Part shown: positions 20,041-31,737 of the stretch, piece by piece | Layout of the letters: each line of letters opens with the position of its first letter | Position numbering within the stretch: the stretch's first letter is position 1 | Source: Tubiluchus corallicola | Lineage: Eukaryota > Priapulida > Priapulimorpha > Priapulimorphida > Tubiluchidae | Direction: 5' to 3' | DNA length: 40,161 bases | Assembly: GCA_030141605.1 (NCBI GenBank) | Contig: JAQGDQ010001457.1 | Span: 1-40,161 of the forward strand | Notes under the pieces: model-generated | The model's input: the letters and a program-made list of their open reading frames with translations, nothing else | Told to the model about the DNA's origin: nothing | Databases searched by the model: none | Program-made: the position numbers and the translations under genes

Positions 20041-20640
20041 GGTTTTGTTTTACTTTATTTTGCTAGTTGGAAAATCATTTGCGAGAGCTGCTGGCAATGA
20101 ATACAATATGGAAACAGCTTACATAACAAAGCATCATAATTTTTTTAGAGTAATGCTTTCGAATGCTGTTGTGCGTGCAGTAAGCCCATCACACCTTGCA
20201 TGGTGCTTCTATCTTGCACGAAAATAATAAGAAAACAGTTCATTTTGCCATTTAACAAAGCTTTATCATTTTTGCAGAGTACTGGCTTTAAATGCATACG
20301 TTGGTTGTGTGCATTGTAAAACCATCTGAACCTGCACTGCGCTGCCATCTGGCAAAGGAAATAATATGATCATAGTCTTGACTGCACTTGACTGTTATGC
20401 CTACGGTAAGTTCATCACACGTTGCACTGTGCTGACATCTGGCAACGGAAATAATATAAAAACAGCCCATGATGCCGTGTAACAATGTTTCGTAATTTCT
20501 GTAGAGTACTGGTTTTAAATCCGCTTGACTGTTATGCGCATAGTAAGTTCATCACACCTTGCACGGTGCTGCCTTCTGGCATTGGAAATAACATAAAAAC
20601 AGCTTATGATGTTGTGTAACATAAATAAGATTTTTTAATT
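20041..20640. repeat. Degenerate ~140-170-bp tandem repeat
   Basis: Three to four diverged copies share, in order, a block like gtaagttcatcacaccttgc, a ctgccatctggca-type block, ggaaataatataaaaacag, a gtgtaacaa-type block and gagtactgg(t/c)tttaaat. Spacing varies, so this is an old decayed array. No coding signal. Confidence 0.7.
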
Positions 20641-21120
20641 TGCTTTAACTTACGAAAAATTTGAAATATGAGCTGTATACAAAGCTCGCACACCAAGCAC
20701 AAGAGTCACCTGCAATAATTGATTATAATCTCTGTAAATTCGAGTCTGAGAAATAAGTCTTATTGGTGTGGCGCCACCTAACAAAGAAACTGCTGAAATT
20801 GCATTACTTGCTACATGTATAAAAAGGCGACAATTTTCTTACTGCAGAATTATGAATTTAAAAGTATAAAGCTTGCAGAGGGAACAACAATAGCCAAAGT
20901 GACAACATTAGCGTCACCATCATCATCAGCATAGCAGCAACAGCAGTGATAACAACCGCACCAATGACAGCAATAATGTGAGTGACAAGTAGAAGGTCGA
21001 GCAGCTGCAGCGACAGTGACAACGACCATATAGTTGTTTCAAAATTATTTATTATATATCGAACATGCCAGTTCAAATTTTGGGTGTTACCCAGTAGTTC
21101 ACACGTGCTGCTAAGATTGT
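20641..21120. other. No gene seen; isolated TATA-like box
   Basis: A TATA-like tgtataaaaagg lies near 20815, followed 20-30 bp later by a pyrimidine tract and ctgcag, but no reading frame follows. The stretch 20910-20970 is a CA/CAT/CAG-rich low-complexity patch. Confidence 0.35.
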
Positions 21121-21596
21121 TGTGAAATTTGCTGAACCTTCAAAAAGAGGTATTATTATTATTATCAGCTTATCAATCGTTATTAAATTCCAGACAGAAT
21201 TATAAAGGATTAAAATCTTTCTTTGTCGGCAGGGAGTTAACCTACCACTCAGGTAAATACTTCAAAAGGATTATAAATAAGCTGCTCCTTTGTGTGCAGA
21301 GAGCGCGTCTCAAGTTGTCTCCAATTTAATGTTTTGCGGAATTTGCCGCAAAGTTTATAAACTTCAAAAGTCGGTGTTATTATTTCAGCCCTTATTAAAT
21401 TTCAGATAAAATTGCTGAAAGTTATAATCTTTCTTTGTGCGCAGGGCGTGAACTGAATCTCGAGTGAAATGCTTTAGAAGACTTTAATAACCATCGGGCT
21501 AGGGTTAGAGCAGCAATCATGATTGGTCTGCAATTTGTCATTTTAGAAAATCTGCCGCCAGGATTATAAATTTTAAATGTAAATTCCAAGTTCTTG
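21121..21596. repeat. Two diverged copies of a ~220-bp repeat
   Basis: Copies at about 21135-21330 and 21358-21520 share an aacttcaaaa-type start, ttattaaatt(c)cag, ataatctttctttgt, gcaggg(a/c)gt and a later gaaat-ctt pattern. No coding signal. Confidence 0.6.
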
Positions 21597-23757
21597 CAGG
21601 ATCTTTGCACAGTTTTTGCGCGATTTTACGCAGTTTTTGCGCAATCTTTGCACAGTTTTTGCGCAATCTTTGCACATTTTTTTGCGTGGTCTTTGCACAT
21701 TTTTTGCGCGATCTTTGCGCAGTTTTTGCAGGATCTTTGCGCATTTTTTGCGCAATCTTTGCGCAGTTTTTGCGCGATATTTGCACAGTTTTTGCGCGAT
21801 CTTTTTGGGCAGTTTTTGCGCGATATTTGAGCAGTTTTTGCGCGATCTTTGCGCAGTTTTTGCGCGATTTTTGCACAGTTTTTGCGCGATCTTTGCGTAG
21901 TTTTTGCCCAATCTTTGCGCAGTTTTTGCCCAATCTTTGCACAGTTTTTGCGCAATCTTTGCACAGTTTTTGCACAATCTTTGCACATTTTTTTGCGCGA
22001 TCTTTGCACAGTTTTTGCAGGATCTTTGAGCAGTTTTTGCGAGATATTTGCGCATTTTTTGCGCAATCTTTGCGCAGTTTTTGCGCGATCTTTGCACAGT
22101 TTTTGCGCGAACTTTGCACAGTTTTTGCGGGATCTTTGCGCAGTTTTTGCGGGATCTTTGCACAGTTTTTGCGTGGTCTTTGCACATTTTTTGCGCGATC
22201 TTTGCGCAGTTTTTGCAGGATCTTTGCGCATTTTTTGCGCAATCTTTGCGCAGTTTTTGCGCGATATTTGCACAGTTTTTGCGCGATCTTTTTGGGCAGT
22301 TTTTGCGCGATATTTGAGCAGTTTTTGCGCGATCTTTGCGCAGTTTTTGCGCGATTTTTGCACAGTTTTTGCGCGATCTTTGCGTAGTTTTTGCCCAATC
22401 TTTGCGCAGTTTTTGCCCAATCTTTGCACAGTTTTTGCGCAATCTTTGCACAGTTTTTGCACAATCTTTGCACATTTTTTTGCGCGATCTTTGCACAGTT
22501 TTTGCAGGATCTTTGAGCAGTTTTTGCGAGATATTTGCGCATTTTTTGCGCAATCTTTGCGCAGTTTTTGCGCGATCTTTGCACAGTCTTTGCGCGATCT
22601 TTGCACAGTTTTTGCGCGATATTTGCACAGTTTTTGGCTAATCTTTGCACAGTTTTTGTCCAATCTTTGCACAGTTTTTGCGCAATCTTTGCACAGTTTT
22701 TGTCCAATCTTTGCACAGTTTTTGCGCAATCTTTGCACAGTTTTTGCGCAATCTTTGCACATTTTTTTGCGCGATCTTTGCACAGTTTGTGCGCAGTTTT
22801 TGGGGGATCTTTGGGCAGTTTTTGCGCGATCTTTGCGCAGTTTTTGCCCAATCTTTGCACAGTTTTTGCGCAATCTTTGCACAGTTTTTGCGCAATCTTT
22901 GCACATTTTTTGCGTGTCTTTGCACATTTTTTGCGCGATCTTTGCGCAGTTTTTGCGGGATCTTTGCGCAGTTTTTGCGCAATCTTTGCGCAGTTTTTGT
23001 GCGATCTTTGCACAGTTTTTGCGCGATCTTTGCACAGTTTTTGCGCGATCTTTGCGCAGTTTTAGCGCGATCTTTGCGCAGTTTTTGCCCAATCTTTGCA
23101 CAGTTTTTGCGCAATCTTTGCACATTTTTTTGCGCGATCTTTGCACAGTTTTTGCGCAGTTTTTGCCCAATCTTTGCACAGTTTTTGCGCAATCTTTGCA
23201 CAGTTTTTGCGCAATCTTTGCACAGTTTTTTGCGCGATCTTTGCACAGTTTTTGCGCAATCTTTGCACATTTTTTTGCGCTGTCTTTGCACATTTTTTGC
23301 GCGATCTTTGCGCAGTTTTCGCGGGATCTTTGCGCAGTTTTTGCGCGATCTTTGCGCAGTTGTTGCGCGATCTTTGCACAGTTTTTGCGCGATCTTTGCA
23401 CAGTTTTTGCGCGATCTTTGCACAGTTTTTGCGCGATCTTTGCGCAGTTTTTGCCCAATCTTTGCGCAGTTTTTGCGCAATCTGTGCACAGTTTTTTGCG
23501 CGATCTTTGCACAGTTTTTGCGCAATCTTTGCACATTTTTTTGCGCTGTCTTTGCACATTTTTTTTTTGCGCGATCTTTGCGCAGTTTTCGCGGGATCTT
23601 TGCGCAGTTTTTGGCTAATCTTTGCGCAGTTTTTGCTCAATCTTTGCGCAGTTTTTGCGCGATCTTTGCACAGTTTTTGCGCGATCTTTGCACAGTTTTT
23701 GCGTAGTTTTTGCGTGATCTTTGCACAGTTTTTGCGCAATCTTTGTGCAGTTTTTTT
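21597..23757. repeat. Second 22-bp minisatellite array
   Basis: About 98 copies of the same TTTGCGCAGTT/TTTGCGCGATC unit as in the composite array, in the same orientation, without the A or B spacers. Variants not seen in the first array include cattttttt in place of cagttttt and ttgcccaatc. A ~417-bp block is duplicated inside it (21684-22100 and 22171-22587, offset 487 bp). Open frames over 500 codons long cross it in several frames on both strands and are repeat artefacts. Confidence 0.95.
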
Positions 23758-23762
23758 ATATA

Positions 23763-24570
23763 ACCATTTGAAATCCAAGATCGCAAACTACAACTAATGG
23801 AAGTAATTATGATATTATGAAATCCTGCTCTGCTGCACTTGAGATGCTGTCTACTCCCTAGCTGAAAGACCGACTAATAGATATAGTTATAACTTTATAA
23901 AATCCTGCCACACAAGCCACTTTGTTCTGCTTTGCTCTGTTCTGATACTCTCTGCTCGCTGCACACAAAGCAAGATAGTTATTTCAATTACATCATTTTA
24001 TGAAATCCTTTAAACCGGACCTCTTGAGACACGATAAATACCGTTTACAAAGAGATTAAGTCTTTTATTATAAGCCTCATCAAATCCATTAGCGAACTTC
24101 AGACAACCTTTGTATGTAACTCACAATGAACAGCTGTAATTTTCAATAATTCACTTGGACAACATAATAATGATTGAATTCAATGATAATTATAATCCCT
24201 CATTTTAAATTAGTGTGTGGAATTTTCCCAGGATTATATCCGTGGTGGGTAATGACCAGCCTTGAAGAGGTTTTCATATTGCACAAAAGCAATTCAGAAA
24301 TGTAACATAGAATAAATTGCATTGCGATTTTAATGGCTGATGTTTAAGACATGGGAGAAATTTATCCACGATTGTTCACAGGGGGGAGGGGGGCACAGGC
24401 CGTGATTCATGTGTCTGTTTAATTGGATTTTGTGAAATTTTCGTAAAATTATCTGACATCTTTGTAGATAATGCGCATGTCGTTTCAAGTATTTGCTGCC
24501 CAGCTTTGTACATTGAAAATTATCACTGCTTATTATAGTATCAGGAATTATTCTCTTTACTAGTAATTTT
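23763..24570. repeat. Dispersed ~0.8-kb repeat, copy A
   Basis: Closely similar to 31738-32530, including aaaccggacctcttgagaca, ttttcccaggattatatcc and a G-run before a (c)gccgtgattc block. The downstream part (24640-24740) is also matched at 40065-40161. It follows directly on the second 22-bp array. No protein-coding signal; probably a non-autonomous mobile element, class unknown. Confidence 0.85.
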
Positions 24571-24740
24571 ATTTAGAGTTGTGGCATTGAGGTATTATTG
24601 CTGTTTATAAAGTCTAACTCGTTCAACTAATTCCATTCACTTGGTATTAATGCTGTCATTATTTTCAATTGCTGCGTAATCTTTTCCATTTAGTATCATT
24701 CAATCGAGCCTGCATTTATCCTGCGCTTTTGTGTCACAAT

Positions 24741-25303
24741 GAATCAATTCTTCTGTAAAAACACCCATTAAGTCATTTGCTTTAAGTGGTGCTTGCGGTC
24801 TAATGGAAGCTAAACTTTATTCCCATAATAGCTTTTACGGCATGAAGAGGTTCATATTTTAAACTGCCGTAAATGTCACAACAAATTGCATTGATTATAA
24901 GAAAAGTACAAAAAGTGTTTGTAGCCTGTATACTGCTGGATTTTGCTCTAAGTTTACAAGGAGTTATGTGTGAGAGCCTAAAATGCTCTGTTGAGATGAA
25001 TGTTTGCCGTTTTCTTATAAAAATTCTCAGCTACCATAACATGTTTTCTTCTTTCCTCTTTCTACCTGCAGCTACTTATTTTGTGTGACCACTTGTTTTT
25101 TCAAGTTTGTGAGAGAAAGTTGATGGTTCATTAAATTGTGTTGTTATGTCACCTCAGGAAGAAACAGATATTGAAAATTATGAATATCGTTTCAGTTTTT
25201 TACGTAAAAGACACTATTTGCTAGTAATAAATGCTATGCTGTAGAAAAATAGTTTAATGTTGGCTATTGCTCGTTACTGACAAAGACCCTTGTTACCGAG
25301 AGT
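24741..25303. other. No gene seen
   Basis: AT-rich; a 71-codon open frame at 24873-25088 shows no recognisable motif and is treated as chance. Confidence 0.5.
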
Positions 25304-25612
25304 ATCCTGGGAAAATTCCTCGCATCATTTTAAAAGGCCAATTTAAAATTATCTCTATTTTCAATGATCGTGTAATGGGGTGCAATTTATTTGTAATAGA
25401 CGCGTCTTTGTGTGTTATGAAAGGCTCTTCAAGGTTGGTCAGTGCGCATCCAGTCAAACTTGGGAAATAATCCTGGGAAAATTCCTCACATCAAATTAAG
25501 AAATCAGGCTTAACATTATTTGTATTTTCAATCTTTATGTAATGGGTGCAAATTATTGATAATAGAAACGTCTTTGTGTGTTATGAAAAGCTCTTCAAGT
25601 TCATCACAATGG
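25304..25612. repeat. Tandem duplication, 166-bp period
   Basis: Two copies start at 25304 and 25470, both opening atcctgggaaaattcctc. They share aatggg(g)tgcaa and cgtctttgtgtgttatgaaa. The copies differ by substitutions and small indels. Confidence 0.85.
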
Positions 25613-26103
25613 CAACATTTTGCAGGTCCCTTGTAGGCTTTACAATTAATATTTTAATAACTTTATATCATTGTAGAAAAAGTGTAACAATGACCATTGA
25701 CCTAAAAAAACATTGAAAACACCAACTGCATAATCACCAAAGCCTGTTGTAACTATAAAGTTTGTAGTAATTTTAAGCATGTGAAAATTGTTATAGCTTA
25801 TGTTAAACTGTCAAATAAAATATTAGTGATTAGTACTGAGTATACATGAGAAAATGTAAGGGAATACTTAACGATAACGAATTTAAATGATGGGATTTCT
25901 TAAAAATTAACACTTCGATCAATAATGGACCTTAATTTATTGTTTTGTTGTTGCATTGTTTATCATTGAAGGATGCGGCTATGTTACAGCACACAGTTTC
26001 AACTTTGTACAAAATGTTCTGCTAGATTTCACTATGCTGCTGTGCTGCTGGCATTGATGTTGTAGGTGTCTTCATCATGATTGTCGTTCGAGATGGGTGG
26101 ATT
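25613..26103. other. No gene seen
   Basis: AT-rich unique-looking sequence without supported features. Confidence 0.5.
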
Positions 26104-26205
26104 TGGGGTGGTGTGGTGTGGTGTGGTATGGTGTAGTGGGTGTGGTAAATGTAGTGAATGTAGGGTATTACAGTGTAGGGGTGGCGTAGTGTAGGCGTGT
26201 AATTT
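26104..26205 (+). repeat. GTGGT-type microsatellite
   Basis: Imperfect 5-bp repeat (ggtgt) that decays rightward into tgtag-rich sequence. Confidence 0.9.
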
Positions 26206-26379
26206 AAGTGTTCTGCTATTTTCAAATTTACTCCCTTGAAAGCACAGCGAGAAAAACAAAAATATTCCATAACGTCGACTGAAGGGCAAAAAACGTGAAG
26301 AAAATACTTTTAATCAAATATAGATGCAAATTAGAATGTTCTGTGAATAAGTAGTTATCAACTCATTTCCGACTTCAAC

Positions 26380-26445
26380 ATGGTTAGGCTGATTCAGATT
26401 TGAACCCTGGACCTCTTGGCTGCCATTCGTCAACTAATACAATTC
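26380..26445 (-). repeat. tRNA-like SINE remnant with B-box
   Basis: On the minus strand, agaggtccagggttcaaatc carries a B-box (ggttcaaatc, 26397-26406 on the plus strand) in the context typical of tRNA-derived SINEs. No clear A-box was found upstream, so at most the 3' half of a tRNA-like head is present. Confidence 0.3.
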
Positions 26446-26778
26446 CTAGACTAGATTCCTACTATTTAATTAACTACAATCATTGTAGTTATTTTCTTTA
26501 CAAAATGACTATGATTGCAACTCTTCACTGCGGGAAATGTGCTGGTCGTTGGCATTTCACTTCTACGAGCAACTTTCACCAATCCGCCATTATGGTGGCT
26601 AGATATCACATTGTTTAAAGAATTTATTAAATATCGTCAATTAACATCAATTAATTAATTAATTACAGATAACAACAATTATCATCGCACAGGCATTTTT
26701 AAAACTTTATTAATATCTGAAAACCCAACAAACTGTGCTTATACCACACCTGCAAACCAAGCACAGTTTTGATAACGA

Positions 26779-26840
26779 TCGCCCAGCGGCTAAGGTGCAG
26801 GATTCGCACGGACTAGGTTGAAGGTTCGAGCGTTAGTATG
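26779..26840 (+). repeat. tRNA-like (SINE head) sequence
   Basis: An A-box-like stretch (gcccagcggctaaggtgc, from 26781) and a B-box-like stretch (ggttcgagcg, 26823-26832) are about 42 bp apart, as in tRNA-derived RNA polymerase III promoters. No proper acceptor stem could be drawn, so it is more likely a SINE head or tRNA pseudogene than a tRNA gene. Confidence 0.35.
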
Positions 26841-26904
26841 ATAAAACAATTTAATAAAATTGTAGTTTATAGTTAATTGTTAATTGATGTATAGAGGAAA
26901 ACTA

Positions 26905-26926
26905 TCCCTGATAATAGTATCAGGGA
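26905..26926. other. 9-bp perfect hairpin shared with 32.5 kb
   Basis: Arms tccctgata and tatcaggga with loop atag. A related copy with one mismatch lies near 32497-32518, and a more diverged one near 24530-24553. It ends 13 bp before a ctaa, loosely reminiscent of Helitron 3' ends, but that is not enough to classify it. Confidence 0.6.
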
Positions 26927-26939
26927 CACATTTTTTGAC

Positions 26940-27216
26940 TAAACTGTTGTTCTGCCCCGTCGCAAGAGAAATACTAGTCATATAATACCAACTAGTGGTA
27001 ACCTTGTGAAGTCACGCAATTACCTTGAACTGATAAAATTTGAACTGAAAGCATTTTCTGGGTAGATTTTTGAATGGCGAATTTTGGGATGTGTTAAAAA
27101 TGATAATCCAGATTTAGAAAACATTCAAAAATTCAGACTTTTGAAGAGCAAACTAACAGGTTCTGCTCTTAGTGCATTAGAAGGTTTTTCATTCAGTAGT
27201 GAAAATAATTTCTTTC
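26940..27216 (+). pseudogene. Decayed BEL/Pao gag (DUF1759) fragment
   Basis: One plus-strand frame, open from at least 26955, reads Y-L-E-L-I-K-F-E-L-K-A-F-S-G, then a TAG stop (27063-27065), then I-F-E-W, N-D-N-P-D-L-E-N-I-Q-K-F-R-L-L-K, L-T-G-S-A-L-S-A-L-E-G-F-S-F. The order and spacing match the DUF1759 Gag domain of BEL/Pao elements (L-P-K-L-E-L-x-x-F-x-G ... W ... I-Q-K-F-x-x-L ... L-x-G-x-A ... I-x-G-[FL]). It is only distantly like the Gag of the full element in this window, so it comes from another family. The fragment ends where the 75-bp satellite begins. It has an in-frame stop, no start and no downstream pol. Confidence 0.75.
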
Positions 27217-30200
27217 TCTGATTCATATCATTCACTACCCAATGGCTGCTCAATCACTAAATGTTAAGCTCGTCTGGACTTTCTTTCTCTGACTCATATC
27301 ATTCACTAGCCAATGGCTGCTCAATCACTGAATGTTAAGCTCGTCTGGACTTAATTTCATTCTCTGATTCATATCATTCACTAGCCAATGGCTGCTCAAT
27401 CACTAAATGTTAAGCTCGTCTGGACTTAATTTCATTCTCTGATTCATATCATTCACTAGCCAATGGCAGCTCAATCAGTAAATGTTAAGCTCGTCTGGAC
27501 TTAATTTCATTCTCTGATTCATATCATTCACTAGCCAATGGCAGCTCAATCACTAAATGTTAAGCTCGTCTGGACTTAATTTCATTCTCTGATTCATATC
27601 ATTCACTAGTCAATGGCTGCTCAATCACTGAATGTTAAGCTCGTCTGGACTTAATTTCTTTCTCTGATTCATATCATCCACTAGCCAATGGCTGTTCAAT
27701 CACTGACTGTTAAGCTCATCTGGACTTAATTTCTCTGATTCATATCATTCACTAGCCAATGGCTGCTCAATCACTGAATGTTAAGCTCGTCTGGACTTTC
27801 TTTCTCTGATTTATATCATCCACTACCCAATGGCTGCTCAATCACTAAATGTTAAGCTCGTCTGGACTTAAATTCTTTCTCTGATTCAAATCATCCACTA
27901 GCCAATGGCTGCTCAATCACTAAATGTTAAATTCGTCTGGACTTAATTTCTTTCTCCGATTCATATCATTCACTAGCCAATGGCTGCTCAATCACTAAAT
28001 GGTAAGCTCGTCTGGACTTAATTTCATTCTCTGATTCATATCATTCACTAGCCAATGGCAGCTCAATCAGCAAATGTTAAGCTCGTCTGGACTTAATTTC
28101 ATTCTCTGATTCATATCATTCACTAGCCAATGGCTGCTCAATCACTAAATGTTAAGCTCGTCTGGACTTAATTTCATTCTCTGATTCATATCATTCACTA
28201 GCCAATGGCAGCTCAATCAGTAAATGTTAAGCTCGTCTGGACTTAATTTCATTCTCTGATTCATATCATTCACTAGCCAATGGCAGCTCAATCACTAAAT
28301 GTTAAGCTCGTCTGGACTTAATTTCATTCTCTGATTCATATCATTCACTAGTCAATGGCTGCTCAATCACTGAATGTTAAGGTCGTCTGGACTTAATTTC
28401 TTTCTCTGATTCATATCATCCACTAGCCAATGGCTGTTCAATCACTGACTGTTAAGCTCGTCTGGACTTAATTTCTCTGATTCATATCATTCACTAGCCA
28501 ATGGCTGTTCAATCACTGAATGTTAAGCTCGTCTGGACTTTCTTTCTCTGATTTATATCATCCACTACCCAATGGCTGCTCAATCACTAAATGTTAAGCT
28601 CGTCTGGACTTAAATTCTTTCTCTGATTCAAATCATCCACTAGCCAATGGCTGCTCAATCACTAAATGTTAAATTCGTCTGGACTTAATTTCTTTCTCCG
28701 ATTCATACCATTCACTAGCCAATGGCTGCTCAATCACTAAATGGTAAGCTCGTCTGGACTTAATTTCATTCTCTGATTCATATCATTCACTAGCCAATGG
28801 CAGCTCAATCAGCAAATGTTAAGCTCGTCTGGACTTAATTTCATTCTCTGATTCATATCATCCACTACCCAATGGCTGCTCAATCACTAAATGTTAAGCT
28901 CGTCTGGACTTAATTTCTTTCTCTGATTTATATCATCCACTAGCCAATGGCTGCTCAATCACTAAATGTTAAGCGTGTCTGGACTTATTTTCTTTCTCTG
29001 ATTCATATCATCCACTAACCAATGGCTGGTCAATCACTAAATGTTAAGCTCGTCTGGACTTTCTTTCTCTGATCATATCATTCACTAGCCAATGGCTGCT
29101 CAATCACTGAATGTTAAGCTCGTCTGGACTTAATTTCATTCTCTGATTCATAACATTCACTAGCCAATGGCTGCTCAATCACTAAATGTTAAACTCGTCT
29201 GGACTTAATTTCATTCTCTGATTCATATCATTCACTACCCAATGGCAGCTCAATCAGTAAATGTTAAGCTCGTCTGGACTTAATTTCATTCTCTGATTCA
29301 TATCATCCACTACCCAATGGCTGTTCAATCACTAAATGTTAAGCTCGTCTGGACTTAATTTCATTCTCTGATTCATATCATTCACTAGTCAATGGCTGCT
29401 CAATCACTGAATGTTAAGCTCGTCTGGACTTAATTTCTTTCTCTGATTCATATCATCCACTAGCCAATGGCTGTTCAATCACTGACTGTTAAGCTCGTCT
29501 GGACTTAATTTCTCTGATTCATATCATTCACTAGCCAATGGCTGCTCAATCACTGAATGTTAAGCTCGTCTGGACTTTCTTTCTCTGATTTATATCATCC
29601 ACTACCCAATGGCTGCTCAATCACTAAATGTTAAGCTCGTCTGGACTTAAATTCTTTCTCTGATTCAAATCATCCACTAGCCAATGGCTGCTCAATCACT
29701 AAATGTTAAATTCGTCTGGACTTAATTTCTTTCTCCGATTCATATCATTCACTAGCCAATGGCTGCTCAATCACTAAATGGTAAGCTCGTCTGGACTTAA
29801 TTTCATTCTCTGATTCATATCATTCACTAGCCAATGGCAGCTCAATCAGCAAATGTTAAGCTCGTCTGGACTTAATTTCATTCTCTGATTCATATCATTC
29901 ACTACCCAATGGCTGCTCAATCACTAAATGTTAAGCTCGTCTGGACTTAATTTCTTTCTCTGATTTATATCATCCACTAGCCAATGGCTGCTCAATCACT
30001 AAATGTTAAGCGTGTCTGGACTTAATTTCTTTCTCTGATTCATATCATCCACTAACCAATGGCTGGTCAATCACTAAATGTTAAGCTCGTCTGGACTTTC
30101 TTTCTCTGATCATATCATTCACTAGCCAATGGCTGCTCAATCACTGAATGTTAAGCTCGTCTGGACTTAATTTCATTCTCTGATTCATAACATTCACTAG

Positions 30201-30919
30201 CCAATGGCTGCTCAATCACTAAATGTTAAGCTCGTCTGGACTTAATTTCATTCTCTGATTCATATCATTCACTACCCAATGGCAGCTCAATCAGTAAATG
30301 TTAAGCTCGTCTGGACTTAATTTCATTCTCTGATTCATATCATCCACTAGCCAATGGCTGTTCAATCACTAAATGTTAAGCTCGTCTGGACTTAATTTCA
30401 TTCTCTGATTCATATCATTCACTAGTCAATGGCTGCTCAATCACTGAATGTTAAGCTCGTCTGGACTTAATTTCTTTCTCTGATTCATATCATCCACTAG
30501 CCAATGGCTGTTCAATCACTGACTGTTAAGCTCGTCTGGACTTAATTTCTCTGATTCATATCATTCACTAGCCAATGGCTGCTCAATCACTGAATGTTAA
30601 GCTCGTCTGGACTTTCTTTCTCTGATTTATATCATTCACTAGCCAATGGCTGCTCAATCACTAAATGGTAAGCTCGTCTGGACTTAATTTCATTCTCTGA
30701 TTCATATCATTCACTAGCCAATGGCAGCTCAATCAGCAAATGTTAAGCTCGTCTGGACTTAATTTCATTCTCTGATTCATATCATCCACTACCCAATGGC
30801 TGCTCAATCACTAAATGTTAAGTTCGTCTGGACTTAATTTCTTTCTCTGATTCATATCATCCACTAGCCAATGGCTGCTCAATCAATAAATGTTGAGTTC
30901 ATCTGTACTTAATTTCTTA
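27209..30919. repeat. 75-bp satellite with higher-order structure
   Basis: About 50 copies of a 75-bp unit containing ctctgattcatatcattcac, tagccaatggctgctcaatc and gttaagctcgtctggactta. Some units are 62-68 bp, shortened around the ttaatttc junction. A marker variant (gctgttcaatcactgactg) falls at 27691, 28433, 29470 and 30507, giving repeats of 742, 1037 and 1037 bp; entire strings of variant units recur in the same order. Confidence 0.95.
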
Positions 30920-30984
30920 AGTATTCAGGTTTACAGAATTTAATCAGAAAAAATTGATATTAACTATCCTGCTTTTTGTTCAGA

Positions 30985-31330
30985 GCACAGAGCGCATTGC
31001 AAAAAGATTCCATAGAGTTTTATATATAAAAAGAAAATACTGAAATTGGTTGAAAATTACAACACTGCTGTCACAGTCGCTTATGTGAATATGTATATAC
31101 AGTATAAATTGTTCGGGCGTCGGGTTCTCGCCACCAGGGTCGTAGTAATCACCCAAAACACAACACATAAAGATGTATTTCCCCTTGAGGGTTCAACACT
31201 CCCTCCCAATGACGCCGAAACAGTTGTGAGACAAGTCCTGGGAGGGCAGGTGAAGGCTTGTCCTATTTGGCGTCTCAAACATCAGCAACCGCTGAACTCT
31301 AGTCAACAGAATGTTGCGCTTGTATTTAAA
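30985..31330 (-). mobile_element. Probable LTR-retroelement 3' end remnant
   Basis: On the minus strand a purine tract (attgggagggag, 31199-31210) is followed directly by tgttgaaccctcaagg, as at a polypurine tract/LTR junction. Further on are a ccctggtggcgagaacccg block and a TATA-like ttttatatataaaa near 31018-31032. The sequence before the tract (to about 31330) would be the 3' end of the internal region, but no enzyme domain is readable in it. No second LTR is present in the window. Confidence 0.4.
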
Positions 31331-31353
31331 AACTTTGTACAGGTAAAATACGT

Positions 31354-31442
31354 GAGTGTTTAACTTTGAGCCAATCAGAATGCAGGATTTGCACATGTGA
31401 AATATGAGACTGTTTAACTTTGAGCCAATCAGAAAGCAGGAT
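31354..31442 (+). repeat. 53-bp tandem duplication with CCAAT motifs
   Basis: Two copies of tgtttaactttgagccaatc followed by aga(a/t)-gcaggatttg, starting 53 bp apart. Each contains a CCAAT core. Confidence 0.8.
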
Positions 31443-31737
31443 TTGTGAATTTTATGCAGGTATGATTAGTACATTTTTGACTTACAGGGGTGTTTTACTT
31501 TAACGCCACATTGAAATAACATGCAGGCCGCATATCTGTGTCCTTGAGTGAGTGAAAGTTTGAACTCAAAACAGCCCAGCAATGATATAAAGCAATATTT
31601 ATATAATACTTTAATACTGCAATTTATACTATATCTTTGAAATTTTGTATATAATTTTCACATACATTGATATGATTATTTACAAGGCTGCCTCACTATG
31701 CGGCAGAATAAAATGTTTCAGCTTGAAATTTTACAGA

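Noticed and set aside
15044-23757. CRISPR-like regular repeats
   Set aside because: Units are contiguous with no unique spacers, and the context is an animal genome.
21538-23797. Open frames of 589 and 643 codons
   Set aside because: They lie on the second 22-bp array; same repeat artefact on both strands.
26022-26289. His/Thr-rich minus-strand open frames
   Set aside because: Translation of the GTGGT microsatellite.
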